This document shows, in pieces, positions 37,357 to 47,375 of a DNA stretch of 64,000 bases. Made by a program: the position numbers and the translations under genes. The DNA is taken from NCBI GenBank assembly GCA_900102115.1, contig FNAW01000004.1, positions 372,001-436,000 on the forward strand, in the 5' to 3' direction. The DNA comes from Blastococcus fimeti (GTDB taxonomy: Bacteria > Actinomycetota > Actinomycetes > Mycobacteriales > Geodermatophilaceae). Position 1 is the stretch's first letter. The number at the start of each line of letters is the position of its first letter. The notes below the pieces were generated by a model, which searched no databases, was not told the origin of the DNA, and was given only the letters and a program-made list of their open reading frames with translations.

Positions 37357-38457
37357 TCAGTACCTCACCCGGGGATCGATGAGCGCGGCGACGACGTCGA
37401 CGACGAAGTTGACGAGCGCCACGATCACGGCGGCCAGGACCACGATGCCCTGGACGGCGACGAAGTCGCGGGCCTGCAGGTACTCGACCAGCTGGAAGCC
37501 CAGGCCCTTCCACTCGAAGGTGGTCTCGGTGAGCACCGCGCCGCCGAGCAGCAGCGCGATCTGCAGGCCGATGACCGTGACGATCGGGATCAGCGCCGGC
37601 CGGTAGGCGTGCTTGCGCAGCAGCCGCCGCTCGCTGACCCCGCGGGAGCGGGCGGCCTCGACGTAGCCGCTGCCCAGCGTGCCGATGACGTTGGTGCGCA
37701 CCAGCCGCAGGAAGACCCCGGCGGTGAGCAGGCCGAGCGCGACGGCCGGGAGGACGGCGTGCTCCAGCACGTCCTGGATCACCTCGCCGTCGCCGAGAGT
37801 CAGCGCGTCGATCAGGTAGATGCCGGTGGAGCCGTCCTGCTGCTGCAGCTGGATCTCCGCACCGGTGGACGCCCGGCCGGCGACGGGCAGCCAGCCGAGG
37901 TTCACCGCGAACACGAGCTTGAGCAGCAGGCCGGCGAAGAAGACGGGGGTGGCGTAGCAGAGGATCGCGAACACCCGGAGGACGGCGTCGGGCCAGCGGT
38001 CGCGCAGGTAGGCGGCGAGCCGGCCCAGCGGGATGCCCACGACGAAGGCCACGACCAGCGCGTAGAACGCCAGCTCCAGGGTGGCTGCGCCGAACGAGGT
38101 CAGCATGTCGCTGATCTCGCGCCCGTCGCTGATCGCCGTCCCGAAGTCGCCCCGGACCAGCTGGCCCAGGTACTCCCAGTACTGCACCAGGATCGGCCGG
38201 TCGTAGCCGGCCTCGGCGACCCGCCGGGCGAGCTCCTCGGCCGGCAGCCGGCCGCCCTGCGCGGCGGTGATCGGGTCACCGGTCAGGCGCATGAGGACGA
38301 AGACCGTCGTCACCAGGATGAAGATCGTCGGGAAGATCAGCAGGAAGCGGACGAGCAGATAGCTGCCCAGCCCGCCGCTGCGGCGCTGACGAGCCGCGGT
38401 GGGCGCGGCCTCGGGAGCGGCGCCTCCCCCGGTCAGCTCGGTCGTGGTGGTGGTCAT
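37357..38457 (-). CDS. Peptide/nickel-type ABC transporter permease (DppB-like)
   Basis: 366 residues with a Thr-rich start (TTTTTEL), six helices and the EAA motif EAARSRGVSERRLLRKHAYR. The periplasmic loop contains QLQQQDGSTGIY, an insertion I do not recognise. The ATG at 38457 is used; GTG at 38466 is a three-codon-longer alternative. A hairpin separates it from the binding-protein gene, which may lower its expression relative to that gene. Confidence 0.92.
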   Translation of the reverse strand: MTTTTTELTGGGAAPEAAPTAARQRRSGGLGSYLLVRFLLIFPTIFILVTTVFVLMRLTGDPITAAQGGRLPAEELARRVAEAGYDRPILVQYWEYLGQLVRGDFGTAISDGREISDMLTSFGAATLELAFYALVVAFVVGIPLGRLAAYLRDRWPDAVLRVFAILCYATPVFFAGLLLKLVFAVNLGWLPVAGRASTGAEIQLQQQDGSTGIYLIDALTLGDGEVIQDVLEHAVLPAVALGLLTAGVFLRLVRTNVIGTLGSGYVEAARSRGVSERRLLRKHAYRPALIPIVTVIGLQIALLLGGAVLTETTFEWKGLGFQLVEYLQARDFVAVQGIVVLAAVIVALVNFVVDVVAALIDPRVRY

Positions 38458-38493
38458 CTCTCCCACTCGTTCATCGGGCCCTCACACGGCAGA

Positions 38494-38528
38494 CCCCGGG
38501 TGATCCGCTCGCGGCGGGTCACCCGGGG
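38494..38528 (-). terminator. Intercistronic hairpin after the binding-protein gene
   Basis: CCCCGGGTGATCCGC (38494-38508) pairs with GCGGGTCACCCGGGG (38514-38528) with one wobble, around a 5-base loop. It lies between the solute-binding gene and its permease genes on the same strand. Such hairpins usually give extra binding protein by attenuating readthrough or stabilising the mRNA. Confidence 0.65.
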
Positions 38529-38560
38529 CCGTGGTGCCTACAGTCTCCCAGCTGGTGGGA

Positions 38561-40204
38561 TCAGCCCTTGCTGAGGGCTCCGTAGCGGAACTTGAAGGAC
38601 GCGTCGAGCGTGTCCTCCGCGCCCTCGACGCCGGAGCCGACGACGGCGACCTGAGAACCCTGCAGGTAGGGCAGCGTGGACAGGTCGTCCGCGACGAGGT
38701 CCTGGATCTGCTCGATCATGCCCTGGCGCTGGGCCTCGTCGGGGGTGGTCACCTGCGCCAGGATCATGTCGTTGACCTGCTGGTTCTCGTAGTGGTTGCT
38801 GAGGAAGTTCTCCGTCAGGAAGAACGGCGTCAGGTAGTTGTCGGCGTCCGAGTAGTCCGGGAACCAGCCCAGCTGGTAGGCCGGGTAGGCGTCCGCGGTG
38901 CGCTGCTCCGAGTACTGGGTCCACTCGGTGGTCTGCAGGTTGACCGTGAACAGGCCGTCCGCCTCGAGCTGGTCCTTGATCAGCGCGTACTCGTCGGCCG
39001 AGGACGGGCCGTAGTGATCGTTCGAGTACTGCAGGTTCAGCTCGACCGGGGTGGTGACGCCGGCCGCCTCGAGGCGGGCCTTCGCGGCCTCGGCGTCGGG
39101 GCCGCCCTCGCCGTCGCCGTACTTCTCCAGCAGGGGCTCGACCGCACCGGTCAGGCCCTCGGGGACGTGGGAGTACAGCGGGGTGTAGGTGCCCTTGTAG
39201 ACCTGCTCGGCGATCTCCTCGCGATCGATCAGGTCAGCGGCGGCCTGGCGGACGGCCTGGGCCTTGACCGGGTCGGCCTCGGGGGTGGTGGCGCCGAACG
39301 GCTGGGTGTTGAAGTTGAACGTGATGTAGCGGATCTCGCCGCCGGGGCCGTCGATGACCTCGACGTCGTCGTTGCCGCGCAGGTCCTCGATGTCGGTCGC
39401 GGTCAGGCTGCGCCACGCGACGTCGATGTTGCCCTGCTGGATGTCCAGCTTCAGGTTCGAGGCCTCGGCGTAGTACTTGACGTTGACCTGCTCGGTCTTC
39501 GGAGCGCCCAGCAGACCCTGGTAGTCCGGGTAGGCCTCGTAGGAGATCAGGTTGTTCTGGTCGTAGTTCGTGATGACGTAGGGGCCGTGGAAGGCCTCGC
39601 CGTCGACGATCTCCTGGTCCGGGGTGATCGCGTCGGCCGAGAAGACGTCCTCGTCCACGATCGGGCCGACCGGGCTGGACAGGACTTGCGGGAAGGTCTG
39701 GTCCTCGGGCTTCGACAGGTTGAACACGACCGTGGTGTCGTCCGGCGCCTCGACGCTGTCGAGGTTGGCCAGCAGCGACGACGGGCCGTTCTCGTCGGCG
39801 ATCGCCACCTGCCGGTCGAAGGAGAACTTGACGTCCGAGCTGGTCAGGTCGTTGCCGTTGGCCCACTTCAGGCCCGGCTTGAGGGTGACCGTGTACTGCG
39901 TCGGCGAGGTGAACTCGGCCGACTCGGCGATGTCGGGCTCGACGTCGGGGCTGCCGTAGTTCGTGTTCATCAGGAACGGGAAGATCTGGTTCATGACCGC
40001 GAACGAGCCGTTGTCGTAGGAACCGGCCGGGTCGAGGAAGGTGATCTTGTCGGTCGTGCCGATGGTCAGGGCGCCGCCGCTGCTGCCGCCCTCGGAGCCG
40101 CCGCTGTCACCGTCGTCGCCACCGCACGCGCTCAGCAGGAGAGCCGTCACAGCGACGCCCGCCGTGGCGGCCATGCGCCGACGGCTGCTCGATCCGGAGA
40201 TCAT
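38561..40204 (-). CDS. Solute-binding lipoprotein of the peptide/nickel ABC transporter
   Basis: 547 residues of the SBP_bac_5 (DppA/OppA) family. The lipobox LLLSACGG gives C27 as lipid anchor. Motifs include FNLSKPEDQTFPQVLSSPVG and the typical duplicated alpha/beta lobes. It captures an extracellular ligand (probably a short peptide, but nickel or others cannot be excluded) for the permeases encoded downstream. The ATG at 40204 is preceded by GAGGT; an upstream extension of 43 codons is not credible. First gene of the operon. Confidence 0.93.
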   Translation of the reverse strand: MISGSSSRRRMAATAGVAVTALLLSACGGDDGDSGGSEGGSSGGALTIGTTDKITFLDPAGSYDNGSFAVMNQIFPFLMNTNYGSPDVEPDIAESAEFTSPTQYTVTLKPGLKWANGNDLTSSDVKFSFDRQVAIADENGPSSLLANLDSVEAPDDTTVVFNLSKPEDQTFPQVLSSPVGPIVDEDVFSADAITPDQEIVDGEAFHGPYVITNYDQNNLISYEAYPDYQGLLGAPKTEQVNVKYYAEASNLKLDIQQGNIDVAWRSLTATDIEDLRGNDDVEVIDGPGGEIRYITFNFNTQPFGATTPEADPVKAQAVRQAAADLIDREEIAEQVYKGTYTPLYSHVPEGLTGAVEPLLEKYGDGEGGPDAEAAKARLEAAGVTTPVELNLQYSNDHYGPSSADEYALIKDQLEADGLFTVNLQTTEWTQYSEQRTADAYPAYQLGWFPDYSDADNYLTPFFLTENFLSNHYENQQVNDMILAQVTTPDEAQRQGMIEQIQDLVADDLSTLPYLQGSQVAVVGSGVEGAEDTLDASFKFRYGALSKG

Positions 40205-40361
40205 CCGATACCTCGTCTTCGTCAAAAAGCGGTCCGCGCATGCGCGACAGGCGCCGCCGCGGATCCACCACAGGTCAGTGGATGAAGTAGGTGTAACACG
40301 GGGTTCCCGCCGCAAGGAATCTTGCCCCGACACCGTTATGACGTCGTGACTGCAGCACGAG

Positions 40362-40399
40362 GCCCGGGCACGCGGCCCTCGAGGTCCGCGTGCCCGGGC
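40362..40399 (-). terminator. 14-bp perfect inverted repeat downstream of metQ
   Basis: GCCCGGGCACGCGG (40362-40375) and CCGCGTGCCCGGGC (40386-40399) pair perfectly around 10 bases. It lies 24 bases beyond the metQ stop on the minus strand and upstream of the binding-protein operon. Terminator without U tract. The AT-richer stretch at about 40205-40345 probably holds the promoter of the peptide transporter operon. Confidence 0.75.
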
Positions 40400-40422
40400 T
40401 CGCCGCCGGGGTGGGCAGGGGG

Positions 40423-41244
40423 TCAGAAGGCGGGCAGGACCGCGCCCTCGTAGGTGTCCTCGATGAACTGGCGGACCTCGTCGGAGTGCAGCAGCTCCTC
40501 GAGCTGCTGGATGCGCTCGTCGTCCTCGTCACCGCTGCGGACGACGAGCAGGTTGGCGTTCGGGTTGCCCTCGGCCTCCTCGAGCACCAGCGCGTCCTCG
40601 GCCGGCGAGAGGTCGGCGTCGATCGCGTAGTTGCCGTTGATCACCGCGGCGTCGACGTCGACCAGCGAGCGAGGCAGCTGCGCGGCCTCGACCTCCTGGA
40701 TCTCCAGGTTCTTCGGGTTCTCGTCGATGTCCAGGGCGGTCGGCGCCTTGTCCCCGGTGTCGGCCAGCGTGAGCAGGTCGTTGCTCTCGAGCAGACGCAG
40801 TGCGCGGGCTGCGTTCGTCGGATCGTTCGGGATCGCCACCGTCGCGCCGTCGGGGAGGTCGGCGACGTCGGTCAGCGTCGAGGAGTACAGGCCCAGCGGC
40901 TCGATGTGCACCGGCTCCAGGGCGGTGAAGTCGTAGCCGGCGTTGGCCTCCTGCTCCTCCAGGTAGGGCACGGTCTGGAAGAAGTTCGCGTCCAGCGAGC
41001 CGTCGTCGAGGGCCACGTTCGGCTGCACGTAGTCGGTGAACTCGACGATCTCGAGGTCGAGGCCCGCGTCCTCGGCCAGCTCCTCGTCGATGAACCGCAG
41101 GATCTCCGCGTGCGGCACCGGGGAGGCCCCGACGCGCAGCGGCTCGTCGGCCCCGGACAGCTCGGCGTCACCCCCGCACGCGGACAGGCCGAGCAGCGCG
41201 GCGGTCGCGACGGCGGCCAGGGCGGACCTACGGGGGCGGTTCAT
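40423..41244 (-). CDS. metQ: Methionine ABC transporter substrate-binding lipoprotein
   Basis: 273 residues of the NlpA/MetQ family. Lipobox LGLSACGG (C23); motifs VGASPVPHAEILRF, PNVALDDGSLDANFFQTVPY and NGNYAIDADL are characteristic. It binds methionine (or a derivative) at the outer face and delivers it to MetI. Last gene of metNIQ, 42 bases after metI; a 14-bp hairpin follows. Confidence 0.93.
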   Translation of the reverse strand: MNRPRRSALAAVATAALLGLSACGGDAELSGADEPLRVGASPVPHAEILRFIDEELAEDAGLDLEIVEFTDYVQPNVALDDGSLDANFFQTVPYLEEQEANAGYDFTALEPVHIEPLGLYSSTLTDVADLPDGATVAIPNDPTNAARALRLLESNDLLTLADTGDKAPTALDIDENPKNLEIQEVEAAQLPRSLVDVDAAVINGNYAIDADLSPAEDALVLEEAEGNPNANLLVVRSGDEDDERIQQLEELLHSDEVRQFIEDTYEGAVLPAF

Positions 41245-41286
41245 GGTGGATCTCCTTGCGACGTGGGCGGTGCGGGGTACGGGAGG

Positions 41287-41946
41287 TCAGACGTGCGCGA
41301 GCCGGCGGGCCCAGCGGTCGCCGGCCCACTGCAGGAGCTGCACGAGCACCAGCAGCAGCGCGACGGTCGTCAGGGTGATGTCGGTGCGGAACTGCTGGTA
41401 GCCGTAGCGGATGGCGAAGTCGCCCAGCCCCCCGCCGCCGATGGCCCCGGCCATCGCGGAGTAGCTGATCAGCGCCACGACGGTGACGGTGACGCCGGCG
41501 ACCAGCGACGGCAGCGCCTCCGGCAGCAGCACCGTGCGGACGACGTCCCGCCGGCGCGCGCCCATGGCCAGGGTCGCCTCGACCTTGCCGGGGCTCACCT
41601 CGCGCAGGCTGGTCTCCACCAGCCGGGCGAGGAACGGGACGGCGCCGATGGTGAGCGGGACGATCGTCGCCGTCGAGCCGATCGTGGTGCCGACGATGCC
41701 GCGGGTCACCGGTGCGACCAGCACCAGCAGGATGATGAACGGCAGCGACCGGCCGAGGTTGACGACCAGGCCGAGCGCCCGGTGGAACGCCGGCCGCGGG
41801 GAGAGCGCGCCGGGTGCGGTGATGGTGAGCAGCACGCCGAGCGGCACGCCGATCAGCACGGTGAGCACCGTGGAGACGCCGACCATGTAGAGGGTGTCCC
41901 AGGTGGCCTCCGCCAGCTGCGGACCGATCCGGGACCAGTCGTTCAT
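41287..41946 (-). CDS. metI: Methionine ABC transporter permease
   Basis: 219 residues with about five helices. MetI signatures: TLYMVGVSTVLTVLIGVPLG, LGRSLPFIILLVLV and the EAA motif EATLAMGARRRDVVRTVLLP. ATG at 41946 overlaps the metN stop (ATGA). Confidence 0.95.
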   Translation of the reverse strand: MNDWSRIGPQLAEATWDTLYMVGVSTVLTVLIGVPLGVLLTITAPGALSPRPAFHRALGLVVNLGRSLPFIILLVLVAPVTRGIVGTTIGSTATIVPLTIGAVPFLARLVETSLREVSPGKVEATLAMGARRRDVVRTVLLPEALPSLVAGVTVTVVALISYSAMAGAIGGGGLGDFAIRYGYQQFRTDITLTTVALLLVLVQLLQWAGDRWARRLAHV

Positions 41947-43034
41947 CGCTGCACGTCCGGGGAGTCGAGGAGGCGGGCGAAGGCCGGCGCCTGCCCCGCG
42001 GGGTCGGGTTCCGGTTCGGTCAGGTCGACCGGCACCGGCTCGTCGCCGGGCCGCGCCCGCTCGACCAGCGAACCGCCGTCCCGGAGCCGCTGCAGCGCGG
42101 GGTCCAGCCGGCCGTCGTCGCCGGTCACGGCCAGCAGCAGCCGGCCGAACCGCCGGCCGGCCACGGTCTCCACCGAGCCGCCGACGATCTCGACGTCCAG
42201 CCCCAGTTCGCCGGCGAGGGTGCGCAGCACCCGGCCCTCCGGCGCGGACTCGGTGACGGTGATCCGCACCAGGTCTCCGCGGGAGTCGGTGACCGAAGGC
42301 GCGGGCAGCAGCTGCGCGGCCAGGGGCGAGTGCGGTCGGGTGAGCACCTCGGCGAGCGGGCCACCGTCGACGACCCGACCGGAGCCGAGCAGCACGGCGC
42401 TGTCGCAGACCGCGCGGACCACCGCCATCTCGTGGGTGATGAGCAGCACGGTCAGGCCCAGCTCGGCGCGGACCTGACGCAGCAGGTCGAGCACCCCGGC
42501 GGTGCTCGCCGGGTCGAGCGCGCTGGTCGCCTCGTCGCAGAGCAGCACCTTTGGGCGGGCGGCCAGGGCTCGGGCGATGGCCACGCGCTGCTTCTGGCCG
42601 CCGGAGAGCTGGCCCGGGCGGGAGCCGTGCCGGTCGGCCAGCCCCACCAGGTCCAGCAGGTCGGCGACGCGGGCGCGGCGCTCGGCCCGGCCCATGCCGG
42701 CGAGCTCCAGCGGGTGCTCGACGTTGCCGGCGGCGGTGCGGGAGTCCAGCAGGTTGAAGTGCTGGAACACCATGCCGACGGTGCGCCGGGCCTTCCGGAC
42801 GCCGTCGTCGTCGAGGTCGGTGAGCACCTGGCCGTCGACGACGACCCGGCCCGAGGTCGGCCGTTCGAGCAGGTTCACCAGGCGGGCGAGGGTGCTCTTG
42901 CCCGAGCCGCTGGGGCCGACGACGCCGGCGAACTCCCCCGCGGCGACCGACAGCGAGACGCCGTCGACTGCGGTCACCTCGGCCGCCCCGCGGCGGGCGG
43001 GGAAGACCTTGCGGACGTCGGTCAGTTCGATCAC
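41943..43034 (-). CDS. metN: Methionine ABC transporter ATPase with NIL domain
   Basis: About 363 residues. Walker [10 protein letters not shown], MetN-specific [20 protein letters not shown], signature [10 protein letters not shown] and Walker [13 protein letters not shown]. The C-terminal NIL domain (about residues 270-340, [20 protein letters not shown]) is the methionine-sensing, trans-inhibiting domain of MetN. Start chosen at GTG 43034 (VIELTDVRK); GTG 43067 would add 11 residues. A leader peptide and palindrome lie upstream. Confidence 0.93.
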   Translation of the reverse strand: MIELTDVRKVFPARRGAAEVTAVDGVSLSVAAGEFAGVVGPSGSGKSTLARLVNLLERPTSGRVVVDGQVLTDLDDDGVRKARRTVGMVFQHFNLLDSRTAAGNVEHPLELAGMGRAERRARVADLLDLVGLADRHGSRPGQLSGGQKQRVAIARALAARPKVLLCDEATSALDPASTAGVLDLLRQVRAELGLTVLLITHEMAVVRAVCDSAVLLGSGRVVDGGPLAEVLTRPHSPLAAQLLPAPSVTDSRGDLVRITVTESAPEGRVLRTLAGELGLDVEIVGGSVETVAGRRFGRLLLAVTGDDGRLDPALQRLRDGGSLVERARPGDEPVPVDLTEPEPDPAGQAPAFARLLDSPDVQR

Positions 43035-43081
43035 GGGGGCCTCGGCGGGAGCTCGGCGGTGCGGCACGGGACGGGCGCCGG

Positions 43082-43099
43082 GCCGGGGGTACCCCCGGC
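43082..43099. promoter_or_regulatory. 18-base palindrome between leader peptide and metN
   Basis: GCCGGGGGTACCCCCGGC is self-complementary over all 18 bases, 19 bases after the leader peptide stop (minus strand). It may be an attenuator hairpin or an operator. Confidence 0.5.
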
Positions 43100-43118
43100 G
43101 GGCGCGGACAGTCCGGAA

Positions 43119-43187
43119 CTAGAGCCGGCTGGCCGTGCGCATGAGGTCGATGGCGCGCCGACGCGTCAGCACACCACCGCCCACCAC
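43119..43187 (-). CDS. Putative sulfur-type leader peptide upstream of metNIQ
   Basis: Reading from a GTG at 43187, 43184 or 43172, the frame ends [17 protein letters not shown] and a TAG at 43121. The RRR..ID..R..S pattern resembles the short actinobacterial leader peptides found before sulfur-metabolism genes (consensus from memory: RR-x-x-D-x-x-R-x-x-S-x-x-C). Here the late cysteine is absent and a methionine codon is present. GGGGGA precedes the upstream GTGs. A second, overlapping 10-codon frame on the same strand (43166-43198, [10 protein letters not shown]) ends in cysteine. Confidence 0.6.
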   Translation of the reverse strand: MVGGGVLTRRRAIDLMRTASRL

Positions 43188-43321
43188 CGCTCGATCATCC
43201 CCCGCCGCCGGCGTTCCGGCCACGGAGCGCGACCGGATGTGAGAGAACGCTCAACCAGATCGCCACCCCTGCCGCGTCCCCGGACCGTCGGTGCAGGACG
43301 TCCGGACGCCGGGGTCCTCTC

Positions 43322-43921
43322 TCAGGCGGTGATGGTGCGGCGGCCCTCGAACGCCCGACCCAGCGTGACCTCGTCGGCGTACTCCAGGTCGCCGCCGACG
43401 GGCAGGCCGCTGGCCAGCCGGCTCACGGTCAGCTCCATCGGGCCGACGAGCCGGGCCAGGTAGGCGGCGGTCGCCTCGCCCTCGAGGTTCGGGTCGGTGG
43501 CGATGATCAGCTCGGTGATGCCGCTGTTCATCAGCCGGGTCATGAGCTCCTTGACCCGCAGGTCGTCGGGGCCCACGCCGTCGATCGGGCTGATCGCGCC
43601 GCCGAGCACGTGGTAGCGGCCGCGGAACTCCCGGGTGCGCTCGATGGCGACGACGTCCTTGGGCTCCTCGACGACGCAGATGACGTCCTCGGAGCGGCGC
43701 GGGTCGCGGCAGATCCGGCACTGCTCGGCCTCGGCGACGTTGTAGCAGGTCACGCAGAAGCGGACCTCGGCCTGCACGCGGTTGAGCGCGGCGACCAGCC
43801 GGCTCACGTCGGCGGACTCCGAGGCCAGCAGGTGGAAGGCGATCCGCTGCGCACTCTTGGGCCCGACGCCGGGGAGGCGGCCGAGCTCGTCGATGAGGTC
43901 CTGGACGGCGCCCTCGTACAC
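43322..43921 (-). CDS. recR: Recombination protein RecR
   Basis: 199 residues. Helix-hairpin-helix [18 protein letters not shown], zinc finger cysteines C56, C59, C68, C71 (CVTC-CRIC), Toprim domain ([24 protein letters not shown]). Acts in RecFOR-dependent loading of RecA on gaps. The GTG at 43921 (VYEGAVQDL) is the family start. It follows ybaB in the classical dnaX-ybaB-recR order. Confidence 0.96.
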   Translation of the reverse strand: MYEGAVQDLIDELGRLPGVGPKSAQRIAFHLLASESADVSRLVAALNRVQAEVRFCVTCYNVAEAEQCRICRDPRRSEDVICVVEEPKDVVAIERTREFRGRYHVLGGAISPIDGVGPDDLRVKELMTRLMNSGITELIIATDPNLEGEATAAYLARLVGPMELTVSRLASGLPVGGDLEYADEVTLGRAFEGRRTITA

Positions 43922-43958
43922 GGTGTTCCTCGATCTCTGCGGTGTGGAGAGGAGCCGG

Positions 43959-44303
43959 TCAGAAGCCGGGCAGGCCCAGGCCGCCGCCGGGGCCACCGAG
44001 CCCGCCGGCCAGCGGGCCCATGGCGTCGGCCGCCAGCTCGTCGACGGCGCGCTTGGCGTCGCGGACGGCGGCGACGACGAGGTCCTGCAGCGTCTCGAGG
44101 TCGTCGGGGTCGACGGCGGCCGGGGCGATGGTGAGCGCGGTCAGCTCGCCGGCGCCGGTCATGGTCGCCGACACCAGCCCACCGCCGGCGGTGCCGGTGA
44201 CCTCGCGCCCGGCGAGCTCCTCCTGCGCGGCGACGAGCTGCTGCTGCATCTGCTGCGCCTGCTGCATGAGCTGCGACAGGTCGGGCATGCCGGAGGGGTT
44301 CAT
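43959..44303 (-). CDS. ybaB: YbaB/EbfC-family nucleoid-associated protein
   Basis: 114 residues. Two coiled segments ([32 protein letters not shown]) around a small beta core, and a Gly-rich tail. YbaB/EbfC binds DNA as a dimer. It lies between dnaX and recR on one strand. Confidence 0.93.
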   Translation of the reverse strand: MNPSGMPDLSQLMQQAQQMQQQLVAAQEELAGREVTGTAGGGLVSATMTGAGELTALTIAPAAVDPDDLETLQDLVVAAVRDAKRAVDELAADAMGPLAGGLGGPGGGLGLPGF

Positions 44304-44379
44304 GGTTCGAGAGTAGGCCGCGGATACGACGCGCAGCGGCTCCTCGACGCCCCTGGGGCGGGTGGTGCAGGCGGCGGGG

Positions 44380-46644
44380 TCAGGAGTCGATCGGGCGAGC
44401 GCCGAGCTGGGTGCGCAGCAGCGACAGTGCGGCCTGCTCGGGGTCGACGGCGGGCTCGCGCTCGCTCTCGGGCCGGGACGCCTCCGCCGCGCGCTCGGCC
44501 ATGAGCTCGCGCGCCTCGGCGGCCTCCGCCGCGTGCGCCGCCTCGCGGGCGTCCTCCTTGCTGACCGCGGGCCCCGGTGCCGCGGCGCCCTCGACGACGA
44601 CCTGCACCTTCCAGCGGACGCCGAGCAGCTCCTGCAGCGAGGAGCGGATGACGTCCTTGTTCAGGTCGTCGCCCAGCATCTTGGCCAGCGCCGGCGAGGT
44701 GGCGGCCAGCGTGAGGACGCCGTTCGCGAGGTCGTGCACCTGGGCGCTCTTGAGCAGCGCCTCGGTCGTCCGCTTGTGGCCGCGGACGACCTTGAGCAGC
44801 TCGGGCCACACGCGCCGGACGTCGCTGGTGTTCAGCGTCCCCTCGGACTCCGGGGGGTTGGCCGACACGACCGGCGTCGGCTCGCCACCCCGGGGCACCG
44901 GCGAGGACTCGGCGGCCGGACGCGGCTCGGCGTCGGCGCGGGGCTCCTCCACCCGTGCGGCGGCGGCCCGCACGGCCTCGGGCTGGGCCGGGTGCGGCCA
45001 GTCCTCGTCGTCGGTGGGCTCGGGCGGCAGCGGGATGTCGGGCTCGTCGGCCGCCGGGCGGGCGGGCGGCCGCCCTGCCGGGGCCGCGGGTCGGGCGGCG
45101 GCAGCCGCAGCGCCGGCCGCCGCGGTCGCGCGGGCACCGGAGCCGGGCTGCACCGTCTCCGGCCAGTCGTCGGAGGCGGCCGCCGGGGCCGCGGGCGCCG
45201 GCGTCGCGGCCGGCGCGGCGGGCTCCCGGCGCTGCGAGGGACGGACGTACCCGGTGGCCGCGGCGGCCGGCTGCTCGCGCACGGGCGCGGGCGCGGCGGC
45301 CGGCTCGGGCGCGGCCGCACGGGCCGGCTCGGGGGCACGCGCGGGTTCGGGCGCACGGGCGGGTTCGGGCGCACGCGCGGGCTCGCGCACCGCTGCCGGC
45401 CGCGGTTCGGCGGCGCGCGCCGGCTCCGGCGGTGCGGCTGCGGCGATCGCTCCCCCGCCCACCCGCCCCGCGTGCTCACCGGCGATCGACATCCGCCGCT
45501 CGAGGCGCTCGAGGCGCTGCAGCGTGGCCACTGCGGAGCCGTCGACGCCGGGCAGCAGCATGCGGGCGCAGACGAGCTCCAGCAGCAGCCGCGGCGCCGT
45601 CGTCCCCCGCATCTCGGTGAGCCCCTCGTGCACCGTGTCGGCCATCCGCGACAGCGTCGCCGACCCCAGCGCCTGCGCCTGCTGGCTCATCAGGTCCAGC
45701 CGGTCGGAGTGCGAGTCGAGCAGGCCGTTGCCGCCGGCGTCGGGCACCGCGTCCAGCACGATCAGGTCGCGCAGCCGGTCGAGCAGGTCGGTGGCGAACC
45801 GGCGCGGGTCGTGCCCGGCCTCGACCACCCGGTCGACCGCGCGGAAGACACCGGCCGCGTCGTGCGCCGCGAGGGCGTCGATGGTCTCGTCGAGCAGCGC
45901 GTCGTCGGTGACCCCGAGCAGGCCGACCGCGGTGCGGTAGGTGACGCCCTCGGGACCGGCGCCGGCGAGCAGCTGGTCGAGGATGGAGAGCGAGTCGCGC
46001 ACCGATCCGCCACCGGCGCGCACGACGAGCGGGAAGACCGTCGGCTCCACCGTGACGCCCTCGGCCTCGCAGGTCCGCTCCAGCAGCCCGCGCAGCGTCG
46101 TCGGCGGCACGAGGCGGAACGGGTAGTGGTGCGTGCGCGACCGGATCGTGGGCAGCACCTTGTCCGGCTCCGTCGTCGCGAAGACGAAGACCAGGAACTC
46201 CGGCGGCTCCTCGACCACCTTCAGCAGGGCGTTGAAGCCCTGCGTGGTCACCATGTGCGCCTCGTCGACGATGTAGACCTTGTAGCGGCTGTTGACCGGC
46301 GCGAAGAACGCGCGCTCGCGCAGGTCGCGGGCGTCGTCGACGCCACCGTGGCTGGCCGCGTCGATCTCCATGACGTCCAGCGACCCCGGGCCGTCGGGCG
46401 CCAGGGCGATGCACGACCCGCACACGCCGCACGGGGTGGACGTCGGGCCCTGCTCGCAGTTGAGCGAGCGGGCCAGGATCCGCGCCGAGGACGTCTTGCC
46501 GCAGCCGCGCGGGCCGCTGAAGAGGTAGGCGTGGTTGATCCGGCCGCCGTCGACCGCGTTCATCAGCGGCCCGGTGACGTGCTCCTGCCCGACCACCTCG
46601 GCGAAGGTCGCCGGTCGGTACTTCCGGTACAGAGCCAGGGCCAC
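44380..46644 (-). CDS. dnaX: DNA polymerase III subunit gamma/tau
   Basis: 754 residues. AAA+ clamp-loader domain with [13 protein letters not shown] (Walker A), zinc-binding [36 protein letters not shown] (Walker B) and a conserved sensor 1 region. The domain III helices run to about 360. A long Ala/Pro-rich linker (about 395-600) contains tandem [11 protein letters not shown] units, then the C-terminal tau-like domain ([16 protein letters not shown]). GTG start. No programmed frameshift site is evident, so probably only tau is made. First gene of dnaX-ybaB-recR. Confidence 0.96.
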   Translation of the reverse strand: MALALYRKYRPATFAEVVGQEHVTGPLMNAVDGGRINHAYLFSGPRGCGKTSSARILARSLNCEQGPTSTPCGVCGSCIALAPDGPGSLDVMEIDAASHGGVDDARDLRERAFFAPVNSRYKVYIVDEAHMVTTQGFNALLKVVEEPPEFLVFVFATTEPDKVLPTIRSRTHHYPFRLVPPTTLRGLLERTCEAEGVTVEPTVFPLVVRAGGGSVRDSLSILDQLLAGAGPEGVTYRTAVGLLGVTDDALLDETIDALAAHDAAGVFRAVDRVVEAGHDPRRFATDLLDRLRDLIVLDAVPDAGGNGLLDSHSDRLDLMSQQAQALGSATLSRMADTVHEGLTEMRGTTAPRLLLELVCARMLLPGVDGSAVATLQRLERLERRMSIAGEHAGRVGGGAIAAAAPPEPARAAEPRPAAVREPARAPEPARAPEPARAPEPARAAAPEPAAAPAPVREQPAAAATGYVRPSQRREPAAPAATPAPAAPAAASDDWPETVQPGSGARATAAAGAAAAAARPAAPAGRPPARPAADEPDIPLPPEPTDDEDWPHPAQPEAVRAAAARVEEPRADAEPRPAAESSPVPRGGEPTPVVSANPPESEGTLNTSDVRRVWPELLKVVRGHKRTTEALLKSAQVHDLANGVLTLAATSPALAKMLGDDLNKDVIRSSLQELLGVRWKVQVVVEGAAAPGPAVSKEDAREAAHAAEAAEARELMAERAAEASRPESEREPAVDPEQAALSLLRTQLGARPIDS

Positions 46645-46703
46645 GGGGCGAGGTTACGTTGCCCGTCCGACGCTCCGGTCACGTTCCCGGGCAGCCGTCG
46701 GCC

Positions 46704-47375
46704 TCAGCGCGTCAGGTGCACCAGGAACTCCACCGCGCCGGCGTCCTCGACGCGGACGAAGCCGAGGTTCGGCGGGTCGACGCCGTGGTCGGCGAACGTC
46801 ATCGGGACCGATCCCGAGGCGTCCACCCCGTCCGGAGTGCGGACGACGGACAGCTCCGCCTGCACCTCCCGCGTCGTCCCCTTGACCGTCAGCTCGCCGG
46901 TGACCGGGACGGGAACGGGCGTGCCGGTGAGCTCCGGCAGCGGCACCGGCCCCGTGACGACGAACGTCGCGGTCGGATACTGCCCGACGTCCATGACGTT
47001 GTCCCGGAAGTAGCTGTCCCGGCGCTCGTTGCCGGTGGCCACGCTCGCCATGTCGACGGTCAGCTCCGCCGAGGTCAGCGACCCACCCTCGACCACGACC
47101 GATCCGCTCACCTGCTCGGTCGTCCCGGCGACGGTGACGTCGGCGCCGTTGAGCACCTCGTCGACGCGGTACCCGGCGCTGGACCCGGGTGCGACGGTCC
47201 AGGTGCCGTCGGTCTCCGCGGAGAGCGGGGCCCCCTCGGGCTGCGCCTGCACCGACCGCGCCGGTGGGGCGTCGTCCTCCAGGGCGGCGTAGACCAGCGG
47301 GCCGGCCACGAGGGCGAGGACGAGCAGCGCGAGGCCGCCCCCGACGATCCACCAGATGCGTCCGCGCATGGCCAC
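46704..47375 (-). CDS. YceI-family lipocalin-like protein
   Basis: 223 residues. An N-terminal helix (about 9-31) anchors it or serves as signal. The YceI barrel follows: WTVAPGSSAGYRVDEVL, ELTVDMASVATGNERRDSYF, YPTATFVVTGPV, ELTVKGTTREV. YceI proteins bind isoprenoid-like lipids. ATG at 47375, or the second Met (47369). Confidence 0.92.
   Translation of the reverse strand: MAMRGRIWWIVGGGLALLVLALVAGPLVYAALEDDAPPARSVQAQPEGAPLSAETDGTWTVAPGSSAGYRVDEVLNGADVTVAGTTEQVSGSVVVEGGSLTSAELTVDMASVATGNERRDSYFRDNVMDVGQYPTATFVVTGPVPLPELTGTPVPVPVTGELTVKGTTREVQAELSVVRTPDGVDASGSVPMTFADHGVDPPNLGFVRVEDAGAVEFLVHLTR

Noticed and set aside
43240..43253. TGAG-N6-CTCA as a regulator operator upstream of metN
   Set aside because: Only four bases per arm; too short to support without comparison.
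43068..43320. SAM riboswitch upstream of metN
   Set aside because: I looked for SAM-I and SAM-IV consensus cores and found none; a leader peptide and palindrome explain the region better.
44362..47013. Long plus-strand open frame opposite dnaX
   Set aside because: Shadow of dnaX repeats and YceI; no recognisable domain.
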